A stretch of 64,000 nucleotides of DNA from Sipunculus nudus (Eukaryota > Annelida > Sipuncula > Golfingiida > Sipunculidae): the NCBI GenBank assembly GCA_026874595.1, contig CM049308.1, positions 49,834,124 to 49,898,123 of the forward strand, given 5' to 3'. Within the stretch, counting starts at the first letter, position 1, and each line of letters opens with the position of its first letter. The position numbers were made by a program, and so were the translations under genes. Of the stretch, positions 32,290 through 45,900 are shown piece by piece. The notes under the pieces are model-generated. The model was not told where the DNA came from and did not search any database. It saw only the letters and a list, made by a program, of their open reading frames with translations.

Positions 32290-33188
32290 TCTATTGAGGA
32301 ACATGAAAATATAAATAAAACTACCTCTTCTCACTCCCGATTTTAACTCCTATTTTCCCCTGTAGATGTCCCTACACTTACATCAACCATTCTAACATGA
32401 ACTACTAGTGAATATCAGAAGTCGCCTGAATCGGGAATCGAACCTACGATCTCTAGACTAGTGGCCCTACATGCTGCAAAGGGAGCCGTGAAGACGAGAT
32501 ACCAGCAAGGGTGATTTTTGTTAATTTATATGTGCAACTGAAGTGCCATTTGTCGCGAAAATAGGGAACTATTCCGGTTGAGGAGGAGAATCTAGCTTAA
32601 AGAGCCCCCCACGAGTACGATGCACTAACAACACAAATATAACCTAGTATTTTGCACTCACAACACGTGCAGGGTCCATGGGGACATCATATTTACCTGA
32701 CCTAATTGTATGAAAGTTGTAAACCAGCCACGTTATGCTGGGTCTAAAATGTCTGCTTTGTCCTACACGGCTTGTTTTTGTTTTTCCAAGCACATACCAA
32801 CCAAGTTTAAAATGACAAAATAGCCATTCAAAAAGGCTAAATTAATGGTAAATGCCGAAAATCCTGTCTTACACCCGGTTCCATTTTTTGCAAACAAGTT
32901 TCAAAGTTATGAAAAATGTCAGACACATGGTTTTCAAGGGGAGTTAAATAAAATAAGACACCTTTGGGTAGGTATGCTTTGCCCCCACACCCGTTCAGGC
33001 AGGGAAATCAGGTTCCCCAGACCCCTCCTCCTCTAATATAACAGACTCCAGTTATGAGCAAAATGAAATACTGGAATTTCTGAGGAAACTAACATGTATC
33101 GCCCTTTATCAGGAAACAATTTAAGCGACACCAATTATGCATAGGGTACTGGCAGACGGCTGTAGCCCGGTTTCTATAGTTCTGCCGC
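32290..33188 (-). mobile_element. tRNA-derived composite repeat (SINE-like), copy 1
   Basis: On the minus strand the order is TATAGAAACCGGGCT..CAGCC, then ATTGTTTCCTGA, then TATTAGAGGAGGAGG, then TTTCGCGACAAATGGC, then a tRNA-like block with box B GGTTCGATTCC, then GCGACTTCTGATATTC and a tail. The same order is seen at 59975-60450 (minus), 62747-63110 and 63488-64000 (plus). About 350 bp between 32600 and 32960 appear to be an insertion relative to the other copies. Confidence 0.6.
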
Positions 33189-33679
33189 CAATACTACATA
33201 GTAATATTATTGGTCACTACTGTTCAGTGTTGTTATATTCATTCATTATCGCCCAAGTAAGCGCTTACAACAATTCTGCGAATGGTCAGAATGAACATCG
33301 CAGGATCATTTTCAATATCCCAGTTATGTAATGTACCTTAAATAAACATAATGGGAAAACCAGTCACCGGCGGTTTGTTTTCCCTGGCTTTACACACGAC
33401 AGTTATAGTTGCCAGTGCAGTTGCAGTGTGCGTGTGTTCTCACAGCAGTCAGCAGACCTCTGAAAGTTGCAACCTTGACATAGTAATAGTAGATGACCTG
33501 TGCAGCGATACTGCAGAAAAATCCAGTTAATTTCCATATCGAGTTCATAGATAATATTTTATCATAAAATTAATAAGATGCTGTCGTAAATAATTTTCTA
33601 ACGAAATTTATTGCATGTCTTAATTACAGAATCCGTTTCCTGCTTATTTACTTAACAATTTCTATTCTCCTGAAAGTAC

Positions 33680-33910
33680 TGAGCTTACAACGTCTAAAGT
33701 GTTCACATCGCCCGTATGCGTTGATTGGAGGTTGAAATTCCTCCCTCGAAACTGAAGTGCGGACCTAGCCGTAGCTGGCGGAAGTTAGCGTGTCTCGATT
33801 CGGCTTGTCTGCCACGTTGATGCGGCATTCGTTAAAACTAATAGTGGATTAGCTCTTTTAAGCGCAGGTATTTGTTTATAAACCTGCCATATTTCTTATC
33901 TTTAAGTAAA
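33680..33910 (+). promoter_or_regulatory. Probable TMED10 promoter / 5'UTR
   Basis: This is a CpG-enriched block immediately upstream of the TMED10 ATG, with ATTGG (an inverted CCAAT box) at about 33724-33728. It differs in composition from the AT-rich repeats on its left. The transcription start cannot be placed from sequence alone. Confidence 0.45.
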
Positions 33911-36900
33911 ATGGATTACGCGCACTATTTATTTGTGTTATGCAGCGTGTGTCTGGTGAGTATAGACGCTCTGATGTTTCATCTGTCACCTCACCAGAAG
34001 AAATGTTTGAAAGAAGAAATTCATAAAGATATCCTGGTAACCGGCGAATTTGAACTCTCAGAGGCACCGGGCCAGAAAACAAATTTACGAGTGAGTAAAC
34101 ATTCCTGCACAAGTATATGTATCATGTATGTCTTATTTTTACCGAGTGAATACAGCTGAAAGAATGGTTTCAACTGGTGAATATTGACCTGTGGCCAACA
34201 CTGCAACAGAACTCTGAAGAATGGGAAGTGTCAAAATAGTAGGGGCTGGACTAAATACCGAAATACACTGGGAAATACCGAAAAACACTGAAATACACAA
34301 AAATACACTGAAATAACAGACTTTAGCACCAGTATATGTGTTCAATACACATATTTATTGTACACCTATACTGGTGGTAATGACAGTTATTTGGGTCTGA
34401 CTAAATACCCCAACGGACCTAAGAATGACCCCAACGGACCTGTTTATTACTCCACTGGATCAATTGGTTATATTAACCTATTATTGAGTGTATATGTAAA
34501 TTGTCTAATCATAAAAAAAAATGAAAAATAACCCCGACTGGACTAGGAATCATAAAAACATATATATATATATATCATTACAATTACTTCCAAAAATCCC
34601 AATTACAATTACAAATTACTTTAATTTTCACAAAGTAATGATTAAATTACAATTACTTTGGCAAAGTAATTAATTACATTCAGTTACTTAAAAAAAAACA
34701 ATATATAGAGGTATGGTTCACTTAAAAGTTTCAGTCATGCTAGAATTAGAAAGGTCAACTAGTTAAATTTTTAAAGGAAAAACTGCAAACAAAATATATC
34801 TAGTCTGGTTCTCATATATATATAAGTGCATGATAGCTACACCAAAGATAATGTATCATTACATAATGTTAAAATTTATGTACTTTTCTCTTAGTACATA
34901 GTAATTTGCTAAAACTAAACTATAAGCACAGGAAGAGAGATGATCACTAAACTTGTCAAATTTAGTTCAATTCCCAGCATTTGTAAATTTAGTTCACTTC
35001 CCAGCATTTGTACTGTGAAAACAGATCCGTGTAGTTTATTATTGAAGATTGCAGAGCCAGTGATCATGCATATCAATAGGTCTACCAATAAGAAAAGTCT
35101 TGCTTCAGTCAATGTAGTAGCTTTGATGCATGTGATGCATAAGAAGACACTGCAGTATCTCTCAAGTATAAGTCTCCTTCTCTTAAGTGTACGAGTCCTC
35201 TCTGACCGTACCCTTTTTCTTTGACCAGGTTTTTTGCTCCCTGAAGGTGTTGCTACATATTGTTTCTAGGTTTCCTATATATCATTATATCATTAATATA
35301 TTTATATGCCTACTATAAATAAATATATATTATATACTTTAGATATAAGTTACATATATATATTTATATATAAGGGGTATATATATATATTTTTTTTCTA
35401 GGTTTCTTATAGATCATAAAGTGGGTTTTATATATTTATAAGGTATATATAAATATCAGGGTTGGGTTTTAGGCTGCCCAAAACCTGTTTTCCGCAGGGC
35501 AGAGCCTAAAACATGCCTTTAACTGCCTAAAATAGGTTATAACCTGCCTAAAACTGCCTTTAACTGCCTAAAACCTTATTTACCCTTAACTATGACTTTT
35601 AGTTTAACTATGTTTTATTGTTAAACATCTAAATGCATTAAAAAAATATGCTCAACAAATTAAAATTGAGGATCACTTTATTCAAACTAAACAAATTAAA
35701 CCATGACACAAAAAAAGCAACAAATGAATTCAACATTACTTCAGGGATTTCCTTATGAACACAGTTCTCTGACTCTCCTACCTCCATTACTGCCAATTTA
35801 TAAAAGAATGCTCTTACTTTAAGCTTATAACCAGATACTTTTATTGTTTTTTTTATCACAAGGGATTAAATTTTGTGATAAATGGAAAAGAAGTTTTCCT
35901 GGAATTAAAATGTTGTTCCATTCATACTGATGAATAGTTCTTTATACTGTGGTTTCACTAACATAACATGTATATTTTGTACGAAGTGTCTAGAGCTCCG
36001 GACCCGTGAATACTGCCGTGCAGCTATTTTTCCGTACTAGTTCCGGTTTACATGCGCAGTGGCGTACTGCGCAGATAACCGAAAACGGGCATCTTGTTTT
36101 GACTGGTACAGCCAAACTGAGCCGTGCTGTGCCAGCGACGGCGTTCTCCCGCTAAAATGGCTGTGAATAAGCTGTTAAATGAGGCTTCAAAAAGCAGCCT
36201 CCATTTCTGCGTATGGCATTGCAAGAACAGCATCCAGCATCGAGAAGGACAAAACGTTTCAAACGCTATGGCTGCCGTCGTGGTTGGTGACCTGTCCGGC
36301 ACTGACTATTTTTACTATATAAGTGACATAAAATAAAACTGCCGGACGAATAGCTCAGTTGTTGCGGGTCCGGCACCGTCTCTTTTACTATTTAAGTGAC
36401 ATAAAATAAAACTGCCGAACGAATAGCTCAGTTGTTGCGGGTCCGGCACCGTCTCTTTTACTATTTAAGTGACATAAAATAAAACTGCCGGACGAATAGC
36501 TCAGTTGTTGCGGGTCCGGCACCGTCTCTTTTACTATTTAAGTGACATAAAATAAAACTGCCGGACGAATAGCTCAGTTGTTGCGGGTCCGGCACCGTCT
36601 CTTTTACTATTTAAGTGACATAAAATAAAACTGCCGGACGAATAGCTCAATTGATGCGGATCCGGCAGTGTCTTTTTTGCTTTATAAGTGACATAAAATA
36701 AAACTGCCGAACCATTAGCTCAATTGTTGCGGGTCCGGCACTCACTGCCGCGCCGTGCGTATATCATATGAAGTACCGGTACTGAGCCAGATTCAAGGAG
36801 TGCCGGACCATTAGCTTTGCGTAGTCTGCGCCCGGCACTTCTGCATTACGGTGCAACTGCGCATGTGCACAGGAAGTGCCGGACGAATAGCCGGCTGCAT

Positions 36901-39900
36901 AATGGGTCCGAGCCCGGACCAATAGCAACAGCCTATTTTGTATGCCTGTAGCTTCAATGGCAAAAAGCATTGGATTGGATTTATAAATTATTCCATATTT
37001 TTTATGCTAGCCATAAACTAAAAGTATGAAAATATCCTTTACATTATCTGATAATGAACAGGAATTTCCACTATTTGTTTATTCCCTTAGCTAGGTCATC
37101 TCTTGTCAAATTTTAAGATTTTGTGCACATACTTACCTTCTATATAATGATGGATATACTCTGTTAATTGTATGATGAGATTGTGAAAATGGAACCCTCA
37201 TTAAACACTATAATTAGTATAAAACTGAAAATGTGAAAATATTTTGCAATGAATATGTTGCAAACCACAGAATATTCATAATTACTCAGGGGCTGTGTTA
37301 AACCTGAAGGCCTGAGGGGCACTGACTGCATCACTCAGTAAAATGTTTGCTCAAGAACAGTCTTCAGGGCAAGGGCTTTGATTGTATCCTCCTAGTCATG
37401 TATGAAAGTTGACATGAACATCTACTAGGACACAGCAGTAGGACTTATGACCATTGGGTCTTATGACCCCATCACCCTGATAAATTGTAATTAACTTGTC
37501 TAATCAAGCATGTCTTCCCTCTGATAGTGATACCCTGTCTTACAAGGGCAAACTGGAGGCTGTATTACATCATTCAAGGTAGCTGGGCACTCATCAGAAA
37601 ACCCAAAAGGTCCTGATAATGTCATTACCTTGGCCAATAAAACTATGTGCCACACAAACATGGTCTCATGTTCAGACACCTATACAGGCTCTTTGAAGAC
37701 TGCATGGTACCAGCCAACAGGAAATCATGCATTACTAATACTTGATAGCTTCCAGAAGCCCAGCAAAGCCTTGTGACTGCATCACCCCAGCCAGTATGGT
37801 AGTTTTACAGATCTTTAAGTAAAAAATGTAAACAAATATAGGTTTTGGGCACTTTTGGTGCCTAAAAGCGGTTTTAACCAGGTTATAACCTATGGTTAAA
37901 ACCTTCATGCCTAAAACTTGCCAACCCTGATAAATATATATACATGTTGTGTATTGAACTTACTGGTGGTAGTGACTGTTATTTAAGGGTATTTCAGTGT
38001 TATTTATGTGTATTTTGGTACTATTTCAGTGTTATTTCGGTCTTTATCGGTGTATTTAGGTATTAAGTCCAGCACACTTGTTGTACAGTATGTTAGTAAT
38101 ACTTGCAGTAATATGTTACAGAATGTCAATATTATTTCACGTTTATGCTTTGTTAGCGACTGCATCCAGAGTACCAATTGGAAATTTACCTTCACATTCA
38201 TGTGTATAATTTGGAGCAATTATAGAATCCTTCCTACAGGCTGGGGACCAATGGAAATTCATACCAAAACTGTCCTAATCAGGCACCCTATTTCATTGTA
38301 TGGTATCTTATGCATTTCTTTGTCCTGTCACTGTCACTGAATACCATTGAATAATCTGAAGAAGACTTGGTACATCACTACCTGGATTTGAACCTGCCAC
38401 CTCATGCTTACTAGTACTACACCTTAACTCACTGAGCTAACTTACTGATGTGGGGTGTGCTGATTAATTTGAACCTGGGTCATTGAAAGGCCACCTGAAG
38501 GTCAATTGCTAAACTAATGATGTAGTAAATGAATATGTATTTATTTTATATTTGGGAGTAGCACCCCCAAACCCCCACTTAGGTTAGGAACCCAGGTGTT
38601 ATTGGAAAACATATATTTCATTTAAATTGGGGGTTGCACCCCCAAACCCCTGCTTAGTCTGAAAACCACAGATAATATCTCAGGAGAGGGAGGAAAAAGC
38701 TGTTAAAAAAACATTTAATGCAACACTTCAACATGTAAATAAGTGTTATGGTAGTCATGGATATACCAGGAAAGGAAGACCATTTTTAAAGGGATATATG
38801 GATACAAATATGACTAGAGAAGAGATGCTAAGCATTTACAGGAGTGAAACATGCTTGTCAAGGCACAAATGAGGTTTGTTTTTGTCCAGTTGGGCCCTAG
38901 GGTAGAGGAACTGGTGTGGGAAGGATTCTATAATTTAATTTAATTTAATTTAACAAGAATTTGATTTATACAACCAGGCAGACTTTGTAAACACAACATA
39001 TAAGGTACCGATAGATTTTAGTCATGTTTTCAGGCAACATGTTTCTCCTGGCATGCCTGCTACCTAAATCATGACATAAATTCACCTGTATGGCTTAGGT
39101 AGTGTCTGTCCACATGACTGTCATGCGGATTAGCTTTCTTATCCACACGACAACCATGTGTTCCCATATATCGTACACTAAATATATTTTAATTTTTCAT
39201 AATATAATTACTTCAAGTATCAGAGGAATGATAAAAGTTGGGAAATTGATACAAAACAAAACTCGTGAACAGAAATAAACATGCCACAAAGAAACTTGCT
39301 ATTATAGCTGGCCAAGGAACATTCATCATGCCCAGGCTTTTCCAGTGTTATGCACTGATTGTGTCTAACTTGTAAGTATTAAGTTTATGTAAATCATCCA
39401 GCATCTACAACTTTTAAGCAGTTCTGTTGTGCTGAGGTGTCTGTTACTAGCCATATGGTTAGCAGGGGTTAGGTTTTATATTATAATATGAGAGGCTGCA
39501 GTGCGGATTGTACTTCTTATCGGCACGACGGTTGTACCAATAGCCTCGGCCATATGGCTTGCATGAGCTTCTTGTGATTTTGGTGCCACATCAAAATGAC
39601 AGTTGACGCTGATCTCTAGAGCCATTGCTTTGGCCAAAAGCTTTATAGTTGAAGTACATTTCAGGTCAACCCACCAGAGCTTCTGTGTGCAATAGTTTTA
39701 TATTTATATTTGCTTTGTCACACAGAGGCCAGGATTAAGGTTTTCAAGAGTCTATAAAATGTGAACCTAAATAAATTGCTGAACTGTGCTTGTGTTACAC
39801 CACATGCAGAGCCCTTTATTTTAGCCAGTATTATTTTTAACTCCAGTATTAAGGCTGCTTAACTGACTGTTCCCAACACCCCCACCATTTTAGCCATTAA

Positions 39901-42900
39901 AATGTCCCCAGAGAGAGGGAGAGATGAGTCATTGCCTGAACACATACATCAATACTTAACCAACCCTCCTACACTACAGAAAGGGATTTGTATTCTTATT
40001 TTCCACCAGCAGAAACTGATGAACAACATATATGATCAGCATTATAGGTGGACCATGATGTCACTAACTGTGACAGATTGTTGCCCAGCTCATTGAAAAT
40101 TAAACAAGTCCACTGCATGAGCAATTATTGCCAGTCATGCAAGTGTGGCACAGGGATGTGCTGCCAATTTGGTCTACTAGGTCTTTGCAGTACCAGACTT
40201 CCAGTCTTGGTGAACCTTTTCCAGCAACAGCATACTGTACCTTTGGCTCTATTTTATTGTCAGGCCTTTTGTTTTGACTTTGCCAAACAGATTTCAAAAG
40301 GCCAAAGAGTAGTGAATGGCTGTATGGCAGATGCACTGTAGCAATGGAATGCATTATGTCACAATGTAGACATTTACCCCAGATTCTTTCTCAATCTCAA
40401 CAGTTCATTGAATGGAAAAGTTTATGTTATAACAAACATGTGAATTTTTTTTCTGAATAAGCAATTATATTGCATTTACACAGTAAAACATAACAGATTC
40501 AAATTTATGGTGCTATTTCTTCCAGTCCCTTCGTTTCATGTGCTAATGGATATATATCTATCTATCGAGCTTCACCTGATGTCTATATGTAATCCAATGA
40601 TAATAATATACTCTAATATCTGCTGCATACAAAACTGACAGTTTTAATAATCCCCTGTCAGCTGTGAGTGTCCAGGCTACACAAATTGTTTACAACTTGA
40701 CCCTCGTCTGAGGTAAAACAACCGTCCAAAGTGAAACTCATTAATATATGGTCCACCTACTCTTAACAACTTCTCCCTTGTTTAGGGTAACAATGAGCAA
40801 CTAAAATAGTTAGATCTCACAACATGGCTACAAAGGGCCGCTGGAGTGACTAAATTTTGACCTCAGTCCCTCCCCTTTTGGAACAAGACTAAAACTATTC
40901 AGTATTTTCCCTGTGCTGTGTGTGGCATGTCAAGGCATAATTATGCCTTGTGACATTTGCTTGAGACAATGATAATTTGCCCTGACAAATGAGCAAAAAA
41001 TCAATTTTGCAGCCTGTTTCTAGAAAATTCTCTGGTCGCTTTGGAGAAGTAAAGAGTTGATGTTTCAAGGTGACCTTAATTTGTACATATTTTTTGCCCT
41101 ATATTACAATATAATCTAAAGACTTAACAGCTACTATAAACTGTATAAAAATTACTGGTTTATCAAAAGCCCATAACAGATACTCAGTGGTATACATAAA
41201 ATATTGATCACTCCCTGTCTAAAGCTTTATTGTTATATACAGGGTTGTCAAGTTTTAGGCAGGGAGGTTTTAAACATAGGTTATGACCTGGTTAAAATTG
41301 CCCTGCCTAAAAACAGGTTTCATCTCTTATTAGGCTAGTTTTGGCTACCATAATAGTTTTTAATACCCATTTGAAAGGATTATATTATTCCTTTAAAAGC
41401 TATTGTTAAGGAGAATAAGGATGTGCTGATAACTCCAGATATATATGACACGGTGGTAAAATGTTCAGTTGATTAAGTTAAACATGACGAAACTAAGATT
41501 GTTCCTGTGATTGATATTCCAGTTCCACTCTTGTTATTCCTACCACTGCCTGTCCACAGGTTTTTATTCATAATTTACACAAGAATTGGGGTAAACCGGC
41601 ATGAGGCACACATGATTTTATTTACATGTTGGTACATTTTGCACATGTATATGCAGGAATTACCATTCCAATATAATGTCATATTAGTACAAGGCTACTG
41701 GCTTAATAGACCTATTTACACAGGATTGAAACAAAAGTGGATGACACAAAAATTAATAGCTTTTAATTTAATACATTTCTGACAGTAGGTGATTATCTCC
41801 AACTGTCCATAGCAGAACTTCTAAATCAGGAAAAACCCAGTGAGAGAATCAAGTTCCTATAGAACCCCTAGATTATAATTAACAGTTATTCAAATAGTTG
41901 ACAGTTATGTAAACCATGTTTATTTCTAAATGCATATTTCAGGTCACAGACTCGAAGAACCATGTGCTGTACAACAAAGATGAAGCAACCAAGGGAAAAT
42001 TTGCTTTCACTACAGAAGAATATGATATGTTTGAGATTTGTTTTGAGACCAAAATGCCAGGAGGTAATATGAATTTTTCATCTCACAGTTGTAACATGTG
42101 TGTGGATATAATCTGTATAATATAGATCCCAGCAAATTGTATAGTAATGACAATGTTTATATGAGGCATCGGGTCATTTTAAATATCTCATGTCATTGTA
42201 AATTGTAAACCTTGTCACTGGCAAAATACAGTGTTGCCTAACAAAATGTCAAATATAAAAGCACCTCAAGTCCTCAACCATGGTTAATAATAATGTTTAT
42301 ATAAGACACAAGTATAAGTGTTATACATGTTGCTTAAATATTTAGTCAATACTACCTGTGCTGCCTCAGCTATATTTTATTGTAAGTGTCTCTTAAGAAC
42401 TTTGCAGCCTAATCTCCTATGCATCCACACGTGGTCTTTGTTTACTTCAGCGGCGATTGACCCGACACCTAGCGGTAAAAACGAACATGAACGCGCACAG
42501 ATATACTCGGACTCTGTCTTTTTTCAAACGCCACAAACTTTTCACTGAGTGAGTGTCACAACATTGTGTCCACTCATGGGTGTGTCCTGCCATCTGAGGG
42601 CGAGAATGGACACTAATAAATCATGTGAACATTGTCATGTGACTTTTTAAATGGCATGTTTCAACATGTCTATGACCTACTAACGCGACGAGAGGAACGC
42701 TCAGAAAATCCATAAAATAGCGGGTAAATATTCCAACTGCAGTAAATTGACCATTATTAAACAAAAGTGCATAAAAAAATGTATAGTTATTGAAAATATC
42801 AGATTTTAAAGTGGTTTAGCAAAGCTAGGGTACACATTTTTGTGAGCACTAGCTGGTCCAGAGGTGCCGTCTGTCATGAGGTCAACCCTGATCAGCTGAT

Positions 42901-45900
42901 GGATTTGGCCAGAAAAACCATGACGTTATTTTAGTATGATTTTATCAACAAAACGGTGAAAAAAGGTCTGTTACTTTTTGAATGATTTAATTAATACTGA
43001 ATGTAAACTGCAAAGCAGCTAAAATCACATGCAGAGCAGGCTTCCTATGCGCGTGTACATGTAAAGGCTATAATGTTACAACAGCTGCGCACAGCTTGGC
43101 AGCCCTAGGGTTGGTTTTTGGGTCTGCGTAGCGTGTCATCTCCATAGTTACGACCCTTGACCTCAGTCAGTGGGTGCATGTTAATGGCAACCAAAGCGGT
43201 GGTTCACGGGCGAAAACACTGGGTCAAATTAATGCTTGTTGAATAATTTATATGCTTAGCACAGAGATGGGAGCTCGGAATATGGATCATGGGTACCCTT
43301 TCCATCATAGTATATAATTGAAAATGCGCGTATTCTTTTAGCAACGATAGGGTACACAGTCAAACATCGGGTATGAAGTGGTGCCTGTCACATGCTCGCT
43401 CGCTCTGTTTCGGAGCACTGACATGTTATCCAGTCTTGTTTGTCTATTAAAACTTGCTATTTATTCAGGATTGGTTTATACTTGAATTATTTAAAAGAAT
43501 AAAGCTTTAACACTGGTCGTCTGTCCAACAAAAACAATATGCTGAAATTTTCTAACGGTTGTAGTACTCGCAGTTATCAATAGGTGGCACGTGTACTTTA
43601 AACACCAAATCTCATTTAAATATGCTAATGAGCACGGGAGTTCAAGCTGTTTGTATATGTAATAACTGGTTTGATCTGATAAATAATAGTTTTTATCGCC
43701 AGAAAGTACTGTTGGACTCTTCAAGATATTTTTTCACAATATTTACATTTTCTCTTTAGGTGGCCAAGGTGCAGATAGAGAAGTATTCATCAATGTGAAG
43801 CATGGAGTGGAGGCAAAGAACTATGAGGATGTAAGCCTGCTTTTCTTGGTATCTGATAACAATAACATTAATGTTTTAAAATTAAATATCAAAATATCCA
43901 AATTTAAACATTTGGAACCATCTAATGTCTTGTGATAATCGCATTATCTGACACAAATCATGTTTCTGATCAAAACTGATTTTTTCTTGTAAAAGTGACA
44001 CTACTAAAAGCATCTCATTTCATTCATTTTGTGAGTTTGTTAAGCTAAGCTGACTAGGCCATATATTGTATAGAAGTCTTCCTTCTATATGAAATGTGTA
44101 ATTACCTATTAAATTGTACACAGTGATTTGAGAGAATTGTCTCCTAGTTAGACCAAATATTTCCTTCTGTGTGCATATGTTACCCATATCAAACCATATA
44201 CCGAAAATTCTAATGAGGATGATTTATGAGTAAGTAAGAAATACTCTATCATTCAACTCATAGTATTAGTTGTCAGCTATCACTGTGTCATGATGAAGCA
44301 GTCACCCTGCATTAAGTATCCATCCATTAGACAGTCCTGTTTGTGACTTTACTCAACCCCTCAGTGTTAGTGACCTCCATCATCTGTATTTGATAATTAA
44401 ACAAAATGTCACTTATCATTGAAATATGAGGCATCGGTTGCCTGAATATCATCTCCAAAGATCTCTATTCTGTGTAAACCACACCAATGTACTTCCTCTC
44501 AAAATTGAACCAATGTAGTCCATTTTTTCAAACATCATGTAAGTAGTGCCTGAATTGGAAAATAAAAGGAGCATTCATGATGGATTTTTCATTAAAAATA
44601 AACCAGAACTGGAAGAAAATGCTTTTTGTCTGCCCTCCCAAATAAATGCACCCCTAAGTACTGAGCTATTGAGAGACTAATGCCTAGATTTGTGAGCCAT
44701 TATGAGTCCGTTATCTCCGTTATAACACTCTACTGGGCTTAACACTGAAAAACTACCCACCCACCCCAATTCACATTCGCATGTAAGTGAGGCAAGGCCA
44801 ATTCTGTTAGCCTAAAGAGCTCAGCTTGGGCTGGGTGGACCGTGAATTATATCATGGCTCCTCGGCTAATACTCTAACTCTGTGCTCTGTAGAGTCCAGT
44901 GCGCTGCCTAGACTACAGAAGCCATCATTTTAATTATGATACTTTAAAAAAATTTTAAAAGTATTAGATATCAGCATGTTACATACGATTGAATGTTTGG
45001 TCTTAACAGTTAATATCCAAATTTCAAAGAAATATAAATATTATAGCCCGGCCACACAGGAATCGCAGCCCATTAAAGTTAGTCTGTGTAATGCTAAGAC
45101 ATTCTAGAAAACAAAAAAAACTCAAATGTGAAAGATGCCTTAAAGTGTCCTCTTTACATTGCACATTTAAATTACACATTTACACATTTTCGTAATTTGG
45201 GAGGGGGACACCCCAGTGAACCTGTAATTAACTTTACAAATGAAAATGGCTGAAGATTTTTTTCATATATCTTATATAAAACAAAAACAAAAAAATATAC
45301 AATTTTTTTTATAGTCTGAAAATAGATAACATATGTAGTAATATTTTATATATAGGTAATTCATAATATTGCATATCATATAACCACTAACCCAGTATAT
45401 ATGTGCCCCCTGTTCAAGTATTTCTGGACCTACCACTATATTGGTATTTGGATTGTACAAGGGGAATCTATCAATTGAAAAAAGAGATTGTGATTGAAAT
45501 CAATTTTCTGACGTTTCATGCTTACAAAAACACCCATTTCCAAGGGATCTCCTGTTTTGTCATACATGTGCTTTGGGTAGATCGCCCGAAAGGTGGAATT
45601 GAACCACTCTGACGCTAATCAGCTACAGGTTTGAAGCCTGCACCCCGGACCACCGAGGGTCATTCGGGCAGTAGGAAAGGGGAGTGAAGGTTGTTTTATA
45701 GATGCAGTTTACCTTTTATATATTCTAGGTGTTGTAATTTAACAGACTGTCAAGATAAACTTGTTCATTTCTTTATAAAGCCAGTTGGTAGATGTCCTAT
45801 CACATGCAGAACAACAAAATACAAATTTTCATATATATACTTTGCAAAATATTATATTTTATACAAGTTTCCTTGAATTTATTACTTTAATATCTAATGC

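Larger units (their letters stand above)
30918..33679. other. MRPL33-TMED10 intergenic region, right part
   Basis: A lone hAT-type end CAGGGTTGGGGCAAGTAC occurs at 30968 without a partner. Then follow a MITE-like palindromic repeat (31630-32071) and a tRNA-derived composite repeat (32290-33188). No exons are recognised before the TMED10 promoter. Confidence 0.5.
35457..37929. mobile_element. Non-autonomous hAT-like element with 8-bp target duplication
   Basis: The ends are CAGGGTTGG at 35457 and CCAACCCTG at 37929, with longer subterminal similarity (TTTTAGGC / GCCTAAAA). The element is flanked by identical ATAAATAT at 35449-35456 and 37930-37937. Inverted CAGGG ends plus a perfect 8-bp duplication are the hAT signature. 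Of its 2473 bp, no frame resembles a hAT transposase. It contains a secondary element (about 35995-36910) with the 73-bp array. A related single end is at 41240. Confidence 0.85.
34243..38075. mobile_element. Large inverted-repeat element in TMED10 intron 1, interrupted by a hAT element
   Basis: The left arm (34243-34375) has GGCTGGACTAAATACC, repeated GAAATACACTG motifs, and CACCAGTATATGTGTTCAAT. The right arm (37945-38075) is its inverted counterpart (ATTGAACTTACTGGTGGTAG..TATTAAGTCCAGC). The arms are about 130 bp and about 80% alike. The sequence between them is largely a hAT-like insertion (35457-37929), so the original element would have been about 1.35 kb. No transposase was recognised and no target duplication was identified. 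Confidence 0.6.

Noticed and set aside
36285-36745. CRISPR-like array (regular 73-bp spacing, palindromic repeats)
   Set aside because: The genome is animal, the whole 73-bp unit repeats without variable spacers, and no cas genes exist. It is a tandem satellite inside a transposon.
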